Positions 1 through 12,275 are shown, numbered from the stretch's first letter. The stretch: 22,269 nt of DNA from Lingula anatina (GCF_001039355.2 NW_019776071.1:7368-29636), one strand, 5' to 3'. The notes: generated from the letters alone by a model not told the origin. Numbers and translations are program-made.

Positions 1-8
1 TTTTTCTT

Positions 9-126
9 TCATGTAGATCCGCCATATTTAGTCCCCAGGATTTGTAAAGCCTGTCTCAACTCGTTGTGAATGCGATCTTTGACACAAGGGAAATCGGTAG
101 TAGTCAGATTCAATGAAATATTGCGC
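9..126 (-). other. Possible terminal coding exon of an unknown minus-strand gene
   Basis: On the minus strand TTGTTATACAG, preceded by a pyrimidine-rich tract, is a good acceptor. From it an open frame reads RNISLNLTTTDFPCVKD... for 38 residues to a TGA at 9-11. I do not recognise the protein. Short open frames are common in AT-rich DNA, so this could be chance. If real, the gene's 3' UTR lies outside the window. Confidence 0.15.
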
Positions 127-835
127 CTGTATAACAATAAAGAATGTACTGCTGCCTTAGCCAAGTATAAGCTGTCGATGCTCTATTTTATTGGAGAACT
201 GCTACGCACTTACGCGGACTAAAAATAGGCCGTTTTTATAATCTATATGTACGCTCTGCAAGCAGTTGGATAAGCCAAGCACAGCGTTTAATTCGTTAAC
301 TTATTTACTTCGTCTAGACACGTTGCGACCATATGTTCATCAATTCACAAATAGCAGTCAAAACACAGCTGCTTTTGAGGAAGGAATGCATGACAAACGA
401 TCCGTTTAAATGCAGACGACAGCCCCGTTCAGGGATCAGAAGCGGGTTGCACCAAGTCAGAAAGACGGAGGCCACCGTTTTAAGATGCGTTCATTTGAAG
501 CAAAATGAAATACCGAGCTGCTAAAAAATACTAATCTCATTTTAAATCCAGTCATTTAATCTTTACTAATTTTATCGACAAAATAACCCAATTAAGCAGC
601 AACGATTAGTGTTCCTCTGTAACTTCAACACCCAACAATGAGAGCAATAAACACACCTAAAAAGCTGAGTACTTACATGTACGTAAAAACTCTGAAAATA
701 GCTATGACTAGTGTCATTAATTTATCCACTTTCAATTCAACTGCTATTACCCTGGTCTTAATTTCAAAAACGTTTTCTTTAGGGCAAAGGATACTGCAAC
801 CTGAATACGTACCAAAAATACTAGTACAGAGGTGA
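127..835. other. Unassigned upstream sequence
   Basis: AT-rich with no recognisable gene. The minus strand holds an open frame (about 793-677) ending at a GTAAGT donor, discussed as a possible exon. Open frames on the + strand here look random. Confidence 0.5.
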
Positions 836-1064
836 TCTATTTTATATTCAATCTGTGTATCTTAGTATGTTTGCTCCCACGTATATAATGCTCATGACAG
901 TAGTGCTAGGACATCAGAGACCAAGGTCGAATACTTTTGCTTCGCTTACGTGTCTATTTTATATTCAAACTTCGTGCTCCAACGTCTAGTTCATATAATG
1001 CTCATGGGAGTAGCGCTACGACTTCAGAAACCCCAAGTTCGCGTGCTTTAGCATCTCTTACGTG
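836..1064 (+). repeat. Imperfect tandem dimer, unit about 115 bases
   Basis: Unit 1 (836-952) and unit 2 (953-1064) both start TCTATTTTATATTCAA and end CTTACGTG. Both contain ATATAATGCTCATG(A/G)(C/G)AGTAG(T/C)GCTA and a CAGA...CC segment at the same spacing. They are clearly diverged. The middle resembles a tRNA D arm (AGTGCTAGGAC / AGCGCTACGAC) followed by GGTCGAA or AGTTCG, but a full tRNA cannot be folded. Confidence 0.65.
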
Positions 1065-4000
1065 TTCACTTATATAAATCACAGAATGATGAACGCCACA
1101 TCTGTATCTATACCTTGACCTTGTGAAACATATTTTCTAAAGCGATTAAGAGTTGGATGACTGTGCAGCGTACAACAGTTATAAAACGAAGTACAAGCAA
1201 CAAGGTGAATAAACAGATGTAGTTGTTTAATGCACCTCAGCACACAACGCGATGAAATAAAAGAATATGCGCAAACCTGAAAAACAGGGAGACAACGCAT
1301 TGTAACTGTATCCTTTCCGAAGCGAACCTCATTGCGAACAAGTCTTGTTCTGTAGAAACAAATCATATACGTTCAGTGACACGAGTTTTGAATATATGTG
1401 CAATTAATTCTAGAGCATGCGATATACCAATTCGTTTACAAGCTATCTTGACGCGTTAATCAGTTTATCAGATTCGAAAGTGAAGACAAAATGTGAAAGC
1501 ATTGGATAAGCATGTATTTACGTCAGCAGGCTATCAATATCCCATTGAATACCCCATTCCTTTCGATAGCAAAGCGTCACTAGAATCCTTAAGTGAGAAA
1601 ACCTGAACAGCATATACGAGTTTCTTGCAGTTCCATCATAATATATAGCATCATGTGCGGATGTCGAGAATGCAAAATACTGTTTTAGCGACAAATCGAA
1701 TTTTCGTCGATAAAAAGCAATTTTTCTCATCTTAAGAATCATTCCTTGGCCCGTCCCCGCATTTGTATTTGATGATTTATACCAATTTTAATTAAAGCAT
1801 TTACTTCTTAATCCCTGGCCAGACAATTAGACTTATTGGTCGTCCCGCCGTTTCAGATGGAAATATCGACGAGGGGTACTTTCATTTGAGGGGGCTTATC
1901 ATACGGAAGGATCAGCAGTTTTGCACGAGATCTAGACGTAGGAATTGCGACATTGGGACATTTTCAAATGAGTACAGAATACCTTCTAGCCATGGCGAGT
2001 CTCCCTGCGGCATTACGCTTTGTATATATATATATGAATGCTGCGTATAACTAAACTTACATGTACGCCCTGCTTGTTATGTAGGTGCACTGGAGATAAC
2101 CTTTACTGTCAATACCATAACAAACTGGTATATTCATTAAAAGGTGGTTGGTTATTGCTCGCTCCGTAAACGATTTTTTTTTTTTTTTTGATTGGCGTTT
2201 TAAGTAAGTGGCAATTAAGAGAAACTAACTTCGGTGATCAACTATACATGATCACGCATACGCTTAATGAGGAAAAGAATAAATTTGATATTTTTTGTGA
2301 TTATAAGCAACGACAGTAAACCTGTACTCATCAATAGGGATGATGATGGACGGCAAGACTTGAGAACGAGAATCACTATTAGATATTTATGCCGATTCTT
2401 CACCCTCTTGTGATATCGGTAAAACGCTGCACTCAAGAATAAGTAGGGAATATCGTGGAAAACCTTTCTATATAAGCCGAATACACTTGATATCATTTCG
2501 AGACATCGTGCTTGCTTCAAATTTAATTTGCCGTATAATGTTATTGCAGACGTTATCAAATGATATTAAAATGCGGTGCATTAGACTAGTGTTATACGGA
2601 TATGCATGTACACATATCTCTGGACACACGGTATATTTCGCGACGCTTTTCAAGTCCCTCGAGGCAAAGACAAGGACTGTTGGATTCACACCAATATAGT
2701 TTTATAACATAATATATATTTAATATAGTTCTGCACCAAACATACCGCCTATTACACGTGCTATTTACTGTGTTTATGACTGAAAGCAGCAAAGTAGAGA
2801 AGCCCTTTCAATCCGTTCACCCTTGTCCCCACGTTTCGACACACACACGTGACAAACGATTATCATATTCTCTAGTCTGGAGGTCAGGTATAAGACAAAC
2901 ATGTGTATTGAAACCCGGTGTACTTTGACGCGTGACTCATAAATGCATATGGCACGTGTGTGCCGAGTGATTCCCACCCACTATGTATTTACCAACGGCG
3001 CCTCGTGAGGACGGCCTAGCGTTCACGATTCTGTCTGATCGTTGGTTGGACGAACTTCCGTTCCTCTGCTTCCGGTTTCTGAAACTTACCTTTTCTTTTT
3101 CTGCGTCTGCGTCGTTTGACACTTCAGTTTCCTTTTCACACGCTCTGCAATGAAATTACACAGCCGTTTTAATATCGATTTTGGTTCCAGCCCTAAAACA
3201 GCAATTTCTCAATAAGTTATTTAACAACATGTGGACTTGTTATTCTCGCGTGAAGTGTGACGGTCCTTATACAAAACAAACAAGGTCTATAATCTTGAGT
3301 GAAAATGCACAACAGAACTTGTCATCAATGTCAAATCATTACGCTCGGCCACAAATCCCAGACAAATGTACTCTTTATGGCCTCAAAAACACAGAAAGGA
3401 TGTACGTCAAATGACTTGATTTGCATATATACTACCTTATTATAGAGCTCTGAAATAACCCATCTTTTCGGTGTATAGGATTAATGATATCTATAATCAT
3501 TCTGACTGAATATATCATTGTATATCAGGTCACGTTTATCACGTGTTCCTTAGGTTGGCATAAAAGAGAAAAAAATGAATGAACAACACTACTTCTACTT
3601 AAAAATGGTTGACTGGTCAGAAAAGGTGGAGTGAATAAGTATACACATCTTAATCCAATCTTCAAAAGCCGATTATGTCACTTCCGCAGGACAAATAATG
3701 AGTAATCCCTAACGAGAAACATAAGAGAACGGTACAACTAAGAAGCCCACCGGAGATGACGATACATTTATTCATTGTTAAATATACAGATACTACAGAC
3801 AGCAAGAATGTGGCTGTGCCGTATGTGTGAATCAGTACAACCATTAATGACGTCTCCTAATAATTGTCGACATGCTTGCGGTTCCAAAGTCGACTATCTA
3901 TTTATGACTCATCTCAGAAATCTAAATAATAAACGGTATCTCATATGGGTGGGTACGTAAGCCTTCATTTGCATTCCCTAAATATAAAACTATTGTGCGA

Positions 4001-5215
4001 AACATATAATCTTAGTGATAACTAACACCAGTAATGATGTGAAGCATAAGCAAACACTCTCCCGAATGTTGTGTAAAACGTGGTCTATTGCATACAGAAG
4101 ATAATGGGCGTTTAATGTCATCCGCTATGAAAACGTGCATACTTAAACAAATACTAACGGCCGGCTCCATAACGATAACGCTTTATAGTTACGTTTTGTG
4201 CATGGGATGATTAATTTGCTTTGGAAAGGGATTCTATTTCACACTTACGCACGTTGTGTACAAGTGCCGTCTACCAGGTTCAAAGATGTATATTTTTTTC
4301 GCTGGATATTCACAGATATTTATTCATCAGATTTTGTCATTCAGTAGTTGTGACCATTACTGCGCCACCAGGTCCAGCTTTTGGACAACAATGACGTCAT
4401 CACTCAGCTGACCCCAGGTAGAGATTAGCGTATTTGCGAAATAGACGTCTGTTTCCTTTTTATCGCCACTTCATTCATGCGCTTTATCGTGGTTCCTTCA
4501 CAACTGCACACAAAGTCAAGTGTTTCAATAAAGTAAATTCTTATTTTTTAATCTACTATATCAATGACAGTTGCCGATGATCTGACGACAGATGACGACA
4601 CTGTCATGCACGTCCTCATTTCCCATTCCTCGCTATCCTCAGCCTCCATCAAATTCGAAATCATGCGTAAACCCATCACGGAGATCCGTTTATCCTGTCG
4701 CCATTTCTTCTCCTTTCCATCTATGCCTAAAAAACATCCCGTGACTACCGTAATTTGACTATTCCGTCGGAGAGGGAGGGGGGGATTAAGGCATATGTAA
4801 ATATTGAATTAAAATCGCATGTATTCCTTTACAAAGGAATCACGATGAAAAACAAAAGATGCGAATTGTTACAAACATATATCGTGATATAATTAAAAGT
4901 GACTGTGCAACCGCAATTTCAGTTAATCATCTTCGACATTCAATCCACTTTGTAACCTAATACAATTTGGGGTTTTCAATCAAACGGATGTGTTCGTAAA
5001 TGTTCCAATTATTGAAAGAACTACCGTGCCGTTACCTTAAGTGTTACAAATGCAAGGGAATCATCTCAAGGTCATATCATCCTTACAACAAAATGTTTGA
5101 AACAAACCGCTTTCTGTATTTTATAGGATAGATTGAATCACAAATTTTAAGAAATCTTTGTTTTCAATTTATCGGCGAGATATCCTCATCGTGACGTATG
5201 CATACAGTTTGGGAC
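1065..5215. other. Unassigned intergenic sequence
   Basis: No protein family, RNA gene or transposon remnant recognised over about 4 kb on either strand. Several 60-105 codon frames have no family features and often overlap on both strands. There is a T16 run at 2174-2189, a CpG-richer patch at 2985-3145, a CRE palindrome at 4392-4399 and a small perfect hairpin at 4824-4841. Confidence 0.5.
3090..3144 (-). other. Possible 55-base minus-strand exon
   Basis: On the minus strand this stretch sits between ATTTCATTGCAG (acceptor) and AAAAG|GTAAGT (consensus donor). Two of three frames are open: one Lys/Arg-rich, the other acidic with Lys. It lies in a CpG-richer patch (about 2985-3145). I cannot assign a protein, and there is no ATG just upstream in either open frame. 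Confidence 0.15.
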
Positions 5216-5259
5216 TGACGTCATTAGCCTGCAACAGTGACGTCAGCAGCCTGTAGAGG
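5216..5259. promoter_or_regulatory. Tandem pair of perfect CRE palindromes
   Basis: TGACGTCA occurs at 5216-5223 and again at 5238-5245. Each is followed by two variable bases and AGCCTG, so this is a two-copy direct repeat with a 22-base period. A third perfect TGACGTCA is at 4392-4399 and a half-like GTGACGTC near 5387. These are consensus CREB/ATF sites. The nearest known start codon is 2.5 kb away. Confidence 0.4.
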
Positions 5260-5676
5260 CTGGTCGAAGAGGACATGCGTACAGAACAAGGAAAGCAAAC
5301 GAAGGAGACAGAAAAAGGATATCAAAGTGTCCGTTAGAGAATGTCACGACTGATCATTGATACGATTATATTGTAACCCTGTGTTGTGACGTCGGTGCAA
5401 AAAAGGTCTTTCCTTTCTGCGAAAAAATTATTTTATGTTTAGAAGAAGCGAAGTGTTTTCCTAATTCATCGACTTGTAACACCTTTTCATTTCAATTTCT
5501 CTGAAAGACCTTATTTAACTGGAAACATTTCTTCTGCTCGAACCACTGCAAGGTGGAAATAACATTTTCTTTGCTTAGGGTAATTATCATACCCTTATGA
5601 CAACGAATGCACAAGACGGTTAAGATCGCCAATTGAAATATAAAGTGCAGCAATGCCATAGAAAGAAACGTAGATT

Positions 5677-5920
5677 GGGTTTCCATGCCTAGATCGATCC
5701 ATCTGGATAGGTCTAACTCCCTGGGGAGTCTCACTAATTTTCTATCAACTAAGCAGCTTAAATGCCTGTCACGCCTACTGAATCAGCTGGGGGGGTAAAG
5801 ATAATTACCCCCGAACAGCTTTACTTGGCGTGCCAGACATTTAAGCCGGTTTAGTCGTTAGCAATTTAGTAAGACTCCCCAGGGAGATAGCTCTATCCAA
5901 ATATCTGTGGGAATGGTCCC
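5677..5920. mobile_element. Foldback (MITE-like) element, copy A
   Basis: Both ends fold together: ACTCCCTGGGGAGTCTCACTAA near the left end matches the reverse complement of the segment ending at 5920, including GGATAG and TTCC(C)A near the tips. The inner part (TAATTACCCCC, GACATTTAAG) matches the copy at 8418-8632. No coding capacity; ends approximate, target duplication not resolved. Confidence 0.7.
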
Positions 5921-6036
5921 TAACAGAGTCACATAAACGGAACCTCAGAGCTCGAGTACTTACCTCAATTACAGAGCAGTAAGCAAACTTGCAGAGAAAT
6001 GGGAGTAAAACACAATGTAGCGTCGTAGGATATGAA

Positions 6037-6214
6037 TCAAGTATTAAACTTTTCAATTTCTACACTAAATTTGGGACAACACAATCACCAAAGTACTGGT
6101 GAGCAGTGATCGTCCCATATGACATCACACTGAAGAAGATCACGGATGTGATGAAAAGCTCTCTCAGGTATAGCTCTATTTTTTAGTGCAGAAATTGAAA
6201 AGTTTAATACTTGA
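6037..6214. mobile_element. 178-bp element with 33-base inverted ends
   Basis: Positions 6037-6069 and 6182-6214 are reverse complements with one mismatch in 33 (the outer 24 bases are identical). The interior contains CTGAAGA, a small perfect stem and GAAA (6130-6156). It lies about 115 bases after copy A but shares no sequence with it. The arms are much better preserved than in the other elements, suggesting recent insertion or selection on the fold. Confidence 0.65.
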
Positions 6215-7700
6215 AACAGTGTAGCGTAATAACATGACAGAATATCTCAAAATGTATCGGTACATCCATAAAGTATAGGCCTTCCGCTCAATGAGAAAAG
6301 GACCTTAATTAAAACTAATTATAGTTGATACGCCTTTTCCATCTTCAACTATATTATTATTATCCTACCAATATTTCGGTGGCTATCACGTCTTCTATCT
6401 ATAGATGAAAGTATTCACAGGTGATTTACATAGTTAATGTTACTATTTAATATGCCCGACTGATGCCGGTTGTGTAGTTGTATCTTGTCACGTAATAACA
6501 CTTACGTGCTCTCCGTGCCAATGAACTTTAATTTCTTTCATTTTCATTAACTTTTTTTCTTACAAAAAAATGAGTAAGATAAAACGTGACGTGAACATGA
6601 GAACAGTGAGTGATTGCGTTTATGCATGGACCTACTGCTCCCCAATAGTCGTAAGTTGTACACCGTACTGAGGTATGTATTGAAGGGCAAGTGTACAAAA
6701 ACTAAAAATGCAGTAAAACACCGAGACGCCTGAAGACCAAAATGATTTCTTAGCGCCACGCCTTTCTGCAAGTAAAAAGGCAGGTCTATTCACAAACGTG
6801 TTAGGCGACAATGGATTCCAGGTGGGCCATTGCCTTTGGCGAGGCGGAAGGTACAGTGAGCTGGTAAATCGTATTAAATCTATAGCCCCCCCCCTACCTA
6901 CTCTTTCCTACACGCAGACCAATCGTTTCCCTTTCCAGGACTTTTAAAAGCTCCATTCCGATTCTCCGCCTCGTTCCATAGGTCTGTGTACACTGCTGTT
7001 GATATCAACGACGTAGGTCGTGATAGCAGTAAGCAGGGGCAGGGGTGGGGGGCATTTCCAACAGTGAAGCCTTCCACTTGATCGATCCCAAAATCCCCTC
7101 TTCTAATCCTCGAAGTAAGTTCTTCAAGCAGGATATAGGCCTTGTCTCCCACTCAGGATTCAATCTGCGATGTTAAAAGTCGTGTCATTCCGTCGAACCG
7201 TACAGCTACCTCAGTGAAAAAATCCTCAACGCGGAGACTCTTTAATCTTTAAGTGTGACACGTATTTCGAGACCGCAGTGGCGCGAAATCGCATAATAAA
7301 GACTTAAAAACTCACGTATTCCCCGCCCCTTCTACAGGTGCTCCCGTGGTTTCTTGTCCAGAAAGAGCCTCCCAGATATTTCGTTGAGATTGCTGCGACA
7401 TCTTCCTTATGGTTAACCTAGGCAACCGTCATGTTTCAATAGAGGGTGCACGCACTGTATCGTCCGTTGCTTACAGCATGACGATGTCGGCTAAAATAAA
7501 CTCATATACCTCCCCTTTGGGAGAATATTAATGGCGATCTTCGCTTAAGTTGCGACACGAACTTGTTTAGGTTGATATCTTTTCACATGTTGTATTGTAA
7601 ACAACACAGGTAAGCCACATGTCATGGTTTGTAGAATATCATTGATATCAGTTATAACAATGTTCCTTTTCCGATAAAGGAAGAGTTTGCTACGAGTTAA
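6215..7700. other. Upstream flank of ATP6AP2
   Basis: No recognisable gene. An 84-codon minus-strand frame at 6898-7152 resembles nothing I know. From about 7260 the sequence becomes more CpG-rich and includes a GC box (7321-7329), consistent with a proximal promoter region. Confidence 0.45.
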
Positions 7701-7701
7701 C

Positions 7702-7775
7702 TATAAACGCTCACAAATATAGACTTTTACAAATTCTCCCAACCTTCACCCGGAACGTGTATCGAATAATCAACA
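7702..7775 (+). promoter_or_regulatory. Probable ATP6AP2 core promoter and short 5' UTR
   Basis: A TATAAAC box lies at 7702-7708, about 70 bases before the ATG. If used, transcription would begin near 7732, giving a 5' UTR of roughly 40 bases with no upstream ATG. An ACCCGGAA sequence just before 7756 resembles an ETS site. Further up there is a GC box (CCCCGCCCC, 7321-7329) and an RFX X-box-like sequence (7411-7427). A CAG|GTAAG donor-like site near 7611 leaves open a 5' UTR intron from a more distal promoter. Position is inferred. Confidence 0.3.
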
Positions 7776-7836
7776 ATGGCGGACGTCGTGCACAGTGTGG
7801 CTATCTCCGTGTGTTTGGTATTTTTTCTAGTAATAG
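7776..7836 (+). CDS. ATP6AP2: ATP6AP2 coding exon 1 (signal peptide)
   Basis: Encodes residues 1-20 and the first base of codon 21. It begins MADVVHSVAI and continues into a strongly hydrophobic stretch typical of a signal peptide. The donor is TAG|GTGAGT. The ATG context is AACAATGG, a strong initiation context. The following intron is phase 1, the only non-zero phase in the gene. Confidence 0.9.
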
Positions 7837-10800
7837 GTGAGTTGTCCAGTTATATCGACGGTGTCAGATAATCAGGTTGACTTCCAAAAGCTGTGCTGTA
7901 AGTGGATTTCGCCTGAATTTGTTTGTAGACGGAGAAATCAAGAAAGGTTCGCTGAAGGTCACCGGCTCGAGCGTCTCAACATCACATGACGATCGATCAC
8001 AAGAATGGTTTTACTGCAAAATGATGTTTTGGCGAGATGAAAAACTACCATTCTAACACTGAAGTTGCAAATTGGGGTGGTTATAATGAAATCCTTAGTG
8101 ATTTTGTTCTGATTACTTGTTTTGCGCTTAAATTAAGCTATCAGCACGGTAGCTGTCACTAAGGTGTCTGAACTCGGCACAGTTACGTGTACTCAGTTAG
8201 CCTTTCAACTAATAGTGCGATGTATGCTGCTGCTTGGAAGGGATGTTTCACCATTTGGGTCAAATAAACACACACACATTGTATATGGAATAATATGAAT
8301 AGTTCGATCTGATTTAGTTAATGTCTTTGGATATAACATATCAAAATCAAAATAGTATTTTATGAAATGAGACTCTCTCTTTATCTTCATCTTTCTCTTG
8401 TTCTCTCTGTCTCTTTCACCCCATTTCCATAGATTAGATCGACCTACTTTAGATCGACCTAACTCCCTGGGGGTTCACGCTAAATAGCTGTCAGCCGGGC
8501 GGACACGAAAGTTAATTACCCCCTTACAGCTTGTAGTAGGCGGGACAGACATTTAAGTCGGATTATCTTAAAGTAATCTAGTGAGACTCCCCGCGGGGAT
8601 AGATCGATCTAAAATCTATGGGAATAGAGCCTTTTTGTGTGTGCAGTATCTGAGAAGGAACCCCCCAAAAAATCTATGCCTCATATGCATAAAATGAGTA
8701 CATTAACTGCTGCAGACACTGGAGACATGAGATTGGGCGATCAGCATTTTGTATCAGTAGATTTCTTGCTTGTATTGATAAAATGATATCATCTTGATAT
8801 CACATGTGAAACAATGGAACAGGATGAATACTGTTCATCATGGTAAATCAGATTTAATGTGACAGGCTTACCAGATACACTTCCACAATCGTACAAAATA
8901 AATTGGCACATGAAAAGGAAACATGAAATAGTAGATTAAAGGTATTAATTTACAAATGTATTAAACGTAGATGTAGTGGATTTGAACCATGATCATTTAT
9001 ATTACTGTAGTTGACTAGAGTTACTCAAATGAGCAGATATTGGTAGTATTGGAAGAGGAGTGTACATACATGCCTTCTTTGCTTGCATGCCCCTCCCACC
9101 TTGCAAAAAAAAAAAAAAAAAAAAACTTTGAAGTCACCATTTGATAATATTTTCAGTTCAGTTAGCAACTCAGTGAAAAAAAATTCTGAAATATCCCTCC
9201 TCACTGTGTCATTACAGGCTGCCTAAGTTCCAGTGATTTTCTTGTTCTCCATGCTCCAAGCACTGTGCAGTTCCTGCAGGACCCAGGTAAACTTCAGCTC
9301 AGTGAGGTACCAGATGTCATATCTCTTACCTATGGATTCACAGTAAACAGGGTAAGGTGTATGGAAAACAGGGGCATTGTATCTCTAAATTAGGAAAGGT
9401 ATATTTCCATCTTGTAAATTTGAAAGCTGTCTGAGGACTTTTCATTGTTTTCATAGTTTTTTTTTTAATTATTAAGTTATCAGTATCTTATTGAGATGAA
9501 AATTAAAGAAATAGACCATTGATAACTTATTAAGGAGTTTGGCAGGGTTTCTTAGGGAGTGTGTGTAAGTGGGAGGGACTTGGAGGGGTAAAGTTGAGCT
9601 GTTCACCTGTGCGTAAATACTGTTGACATCTGCTTAGAACACAGACTTGGAAAAAAGTAACTGATCACCATATACTATGCAAAAAAATGGAATAGTAGAT
9701 CAGTCTTATACCTAGTCTAGTGTAATTTGGTCTTCTAAAAATGTCTGCAAATAATTCCGTGCCTAGCTTGGACAGCTGAAGTTGTGAGCATCCATGAAGT
9801 GATTCATCCTCAACTTTCATTTTTATTTTATATCATATCACTTCATATAGTTTTTATGACCTTATGTGGCATAAAATATATATAAACTGACCTATGTTAT
9901 TTACAATGCTGGCATAATTTATGCATCATTTATTTTATTTCATGTAGCTCGTGTAAAGCCAAGGTTAATGCAGTTAGTGTCAACAAGTGCATAAATATAT
10001 GGAATAGTTAAGTGTTTTTGTGGAAGCTGAGTCACTGTGGAGGTGATCTCAAACATTTACATTAAAACAGCCAGTAAAAGTTATGCTTGTATTTACTGGG
10101 TGCATGTGACAATTGTCATACAGTGTCTAGAAATAGGCCCTGTTCCCATAGACACCATTGATCTATGTAGATCGATCCAACTCTGCAGGGACTCTGGCTG
10201 AGTGCAATCAGCTTAACTGAATGACATGCCTCCTGGTGTTGAGTTCAGTACAGAGAAGCTGATAACGAGTATGTTGGAAACAAGAAGAGACGTGTCATTC
10301 GGTTAAGCTAATTGCACTCAGAGAGAGTCCTTGCAGAGTTGGATCGACCCATGTAGATAAATGGTGTCCTTGGAAATGGGGATAGATTGTTATAGGATTT
10401 GTGTTGTTTGGGATGTAAAGTGTTAATGAAAGAATATGTAATATTTAGCCAGGTGCTACAAATAATTTGAGTTACATACGTTATTGTGAAATGAAGAAAA
10501 ATTCATATATTTATTTACAAGTTTTGTCAGATGCTACTAGATATTGTTTTGCTTCAATGGAAGTATTTCCTAATTGTTTGTTTGTTTATTTTTGTGTTTT
10601 ATTAATTTGTGTCCAAAACATATTATCAGGTCAGAGGGCAGAGTCCCAAGGATTGAAAATAAATTGATTCTAACCCTATATCTCTATTTTCACGTGGTAA
10701 TCATTTCAGGATCTCAACTTCCAAGGCCTTGCTGCGGGCAGCCTGTTCAAACGGCCCAAAGCCAATGTACTGATAGCAGTGGACGGTTTCACAGAGAACT

Positions 10801-12235
10801 CCCCCTCACTAGAGACCAAACATGGAGCCAAAGTACCACTAGACTTAGTAAGTCAGTATGAGAGATGTATTCTGGGAAGTGTGCACATTGGGTGCCAATG
10901 TTTTTACTGCCAGGTTGACTGTATTTCTGATGGTAGTTATAATGTCAGTCAATTGATAACATGAGAATTTTATTTTATTTTTTTTATTTGTTTATTTATT
11001 TATTTATTTTTTTTGTGTGTGTGTGTGTTACACAGACTCATTGCTTTGAGACCCTCAAGTCAGGTGATTAGCACAGTATTAACTGATGGAATACATGTGT
11101 TTATCAACTTGATTAATATGACCTTGTTCACACATTGTTTTGTCTGCTTTCTGGGGTAAATCTTGAAATAGATTTAGCAGTTATGATTTCTGAAGCCCCT
11201 CTGTTATTCCCGCCATCAATATGCTCCTGACTTCTATTAATAATTTTCATCATCGTATGTTGTTTGTCTTCTTGGCTGTATCCATGATTTCTGGACAAAA
11301 TGTAAGACTTCTTTACTAGTGTGGTATCAAGCTAAGCAGGTGATATAGTAATCACTCAAATCTGTTTCAACAACTGGAATTGAAAGTTTTCCCAAAAATG
11401 TCATTGGTAATAATATGTAAAATGTAGATTCAGGAGTTCCTAAAAGTTGTTTGGTTTTGTGTGAAAAAAAATACATTGAGTGTCTGAAAATGGTAAATCT
11501 TGAAAAAGGAGTGAAAATGTGGTGTGTGAAGAGTTTTGATAATTGTGGTAAAGGATTGTGCATTAAACTTAGGTATCTGCCAGATTCAAAATGATACATG
11601 AATCTTGAGATTGTGCTAAAACTGATACAATATGACTTATTGACACTTCTGTCTTTTTTTTAAATTTGTTTTTAGTTATTTATTTTGATTTTCATTTAGA
11701 ATTCTTAAAGACTGACTTCGTTTAAGTTTCAGCTATGGGTTTTTAATGTGAATATTCTATGAGTGAGTGCTTAGCTAGACTGCAGTTAGGTACAAACTAA
11801 TGATTACCTAATACAGTGGTTAATGGACTATATTTTCCCATGGCAATGGGAAGACAGGAGATTAACACTGATGATTTAATAGGTGTAGTTGCTGTTGTAC
11901 CAGTGCCCGTGGAAAGTGTGGAAAATTTATGTGTGTGAAAAGAGCAAAATGCCTTTTATGGGTAATGGAGTGGGAATATAAGGGGAGGCAAAGTTTTTTT
12001 TAATTGCACTAGATATTGTATCTTTTTTATATATTCATTTAATTTATTTCTTTATTCATTATTTCATTTTTTGTTTATTATTATTATTATATTTGAATAG
12101 TGCAAACCATGTAATCATTGCTCTAGATAGGAACTATGAATTCAGAAGGTGGTGTGAATTACACTTCATTTTTATTCAAAATGAATTTCTTTAATGGACT
12201 GTAGCAAACAATTTTTGAGCAGAGCAATTTAATAA

Positions 12236-12275
<40 letters not shown>

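Larger units (their letters stand above)
7837..9217 (+). other. ATP6AP2 intron 1
   Basis: A 1381-base phase-1 intron, GTGAGT...TTACAG. It carries a foldback element at 8418-8632 and a 21-base A run at 9105-9125. I see no other gene in it. Confidence 0.9.

Noticed and set aside
836-1064. Pair of intact tRNA genes
   Set aside because: Only D-arm-like and T-loop-like pieces are present; no acceptor stem or anticodon arm can be folded. Kept as a tandem repeat only.
2468-2699. Overlapping open frames of about 70 codons on both strands
   Set aside because: Both-strand openness reflects low stop density in this stretch; neither protein shows conserved features.
2937-3122. 61-codon minus-strand frame starting with SNDADAEKEKV
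   Set aside because: It starts at GTG rather than ATG and reads straight across a consensus GTAAGT donor, so as a continuous gene it is unlikely. Only the possible 55-base exon was kept, at low confidence.
6898-7152. 84-codon minus-strand frame upstream of ATP6AP2
   Set aside because: No recognisable domain, no clear splice borders, and it overlaps the likely promoter flank.
10574-10964. Two + strand frames over exon 3 (95 and 61 codons)
   Set aside because: They read exon 3 in the wrong frames and run into introns; the family-matching frame is different.
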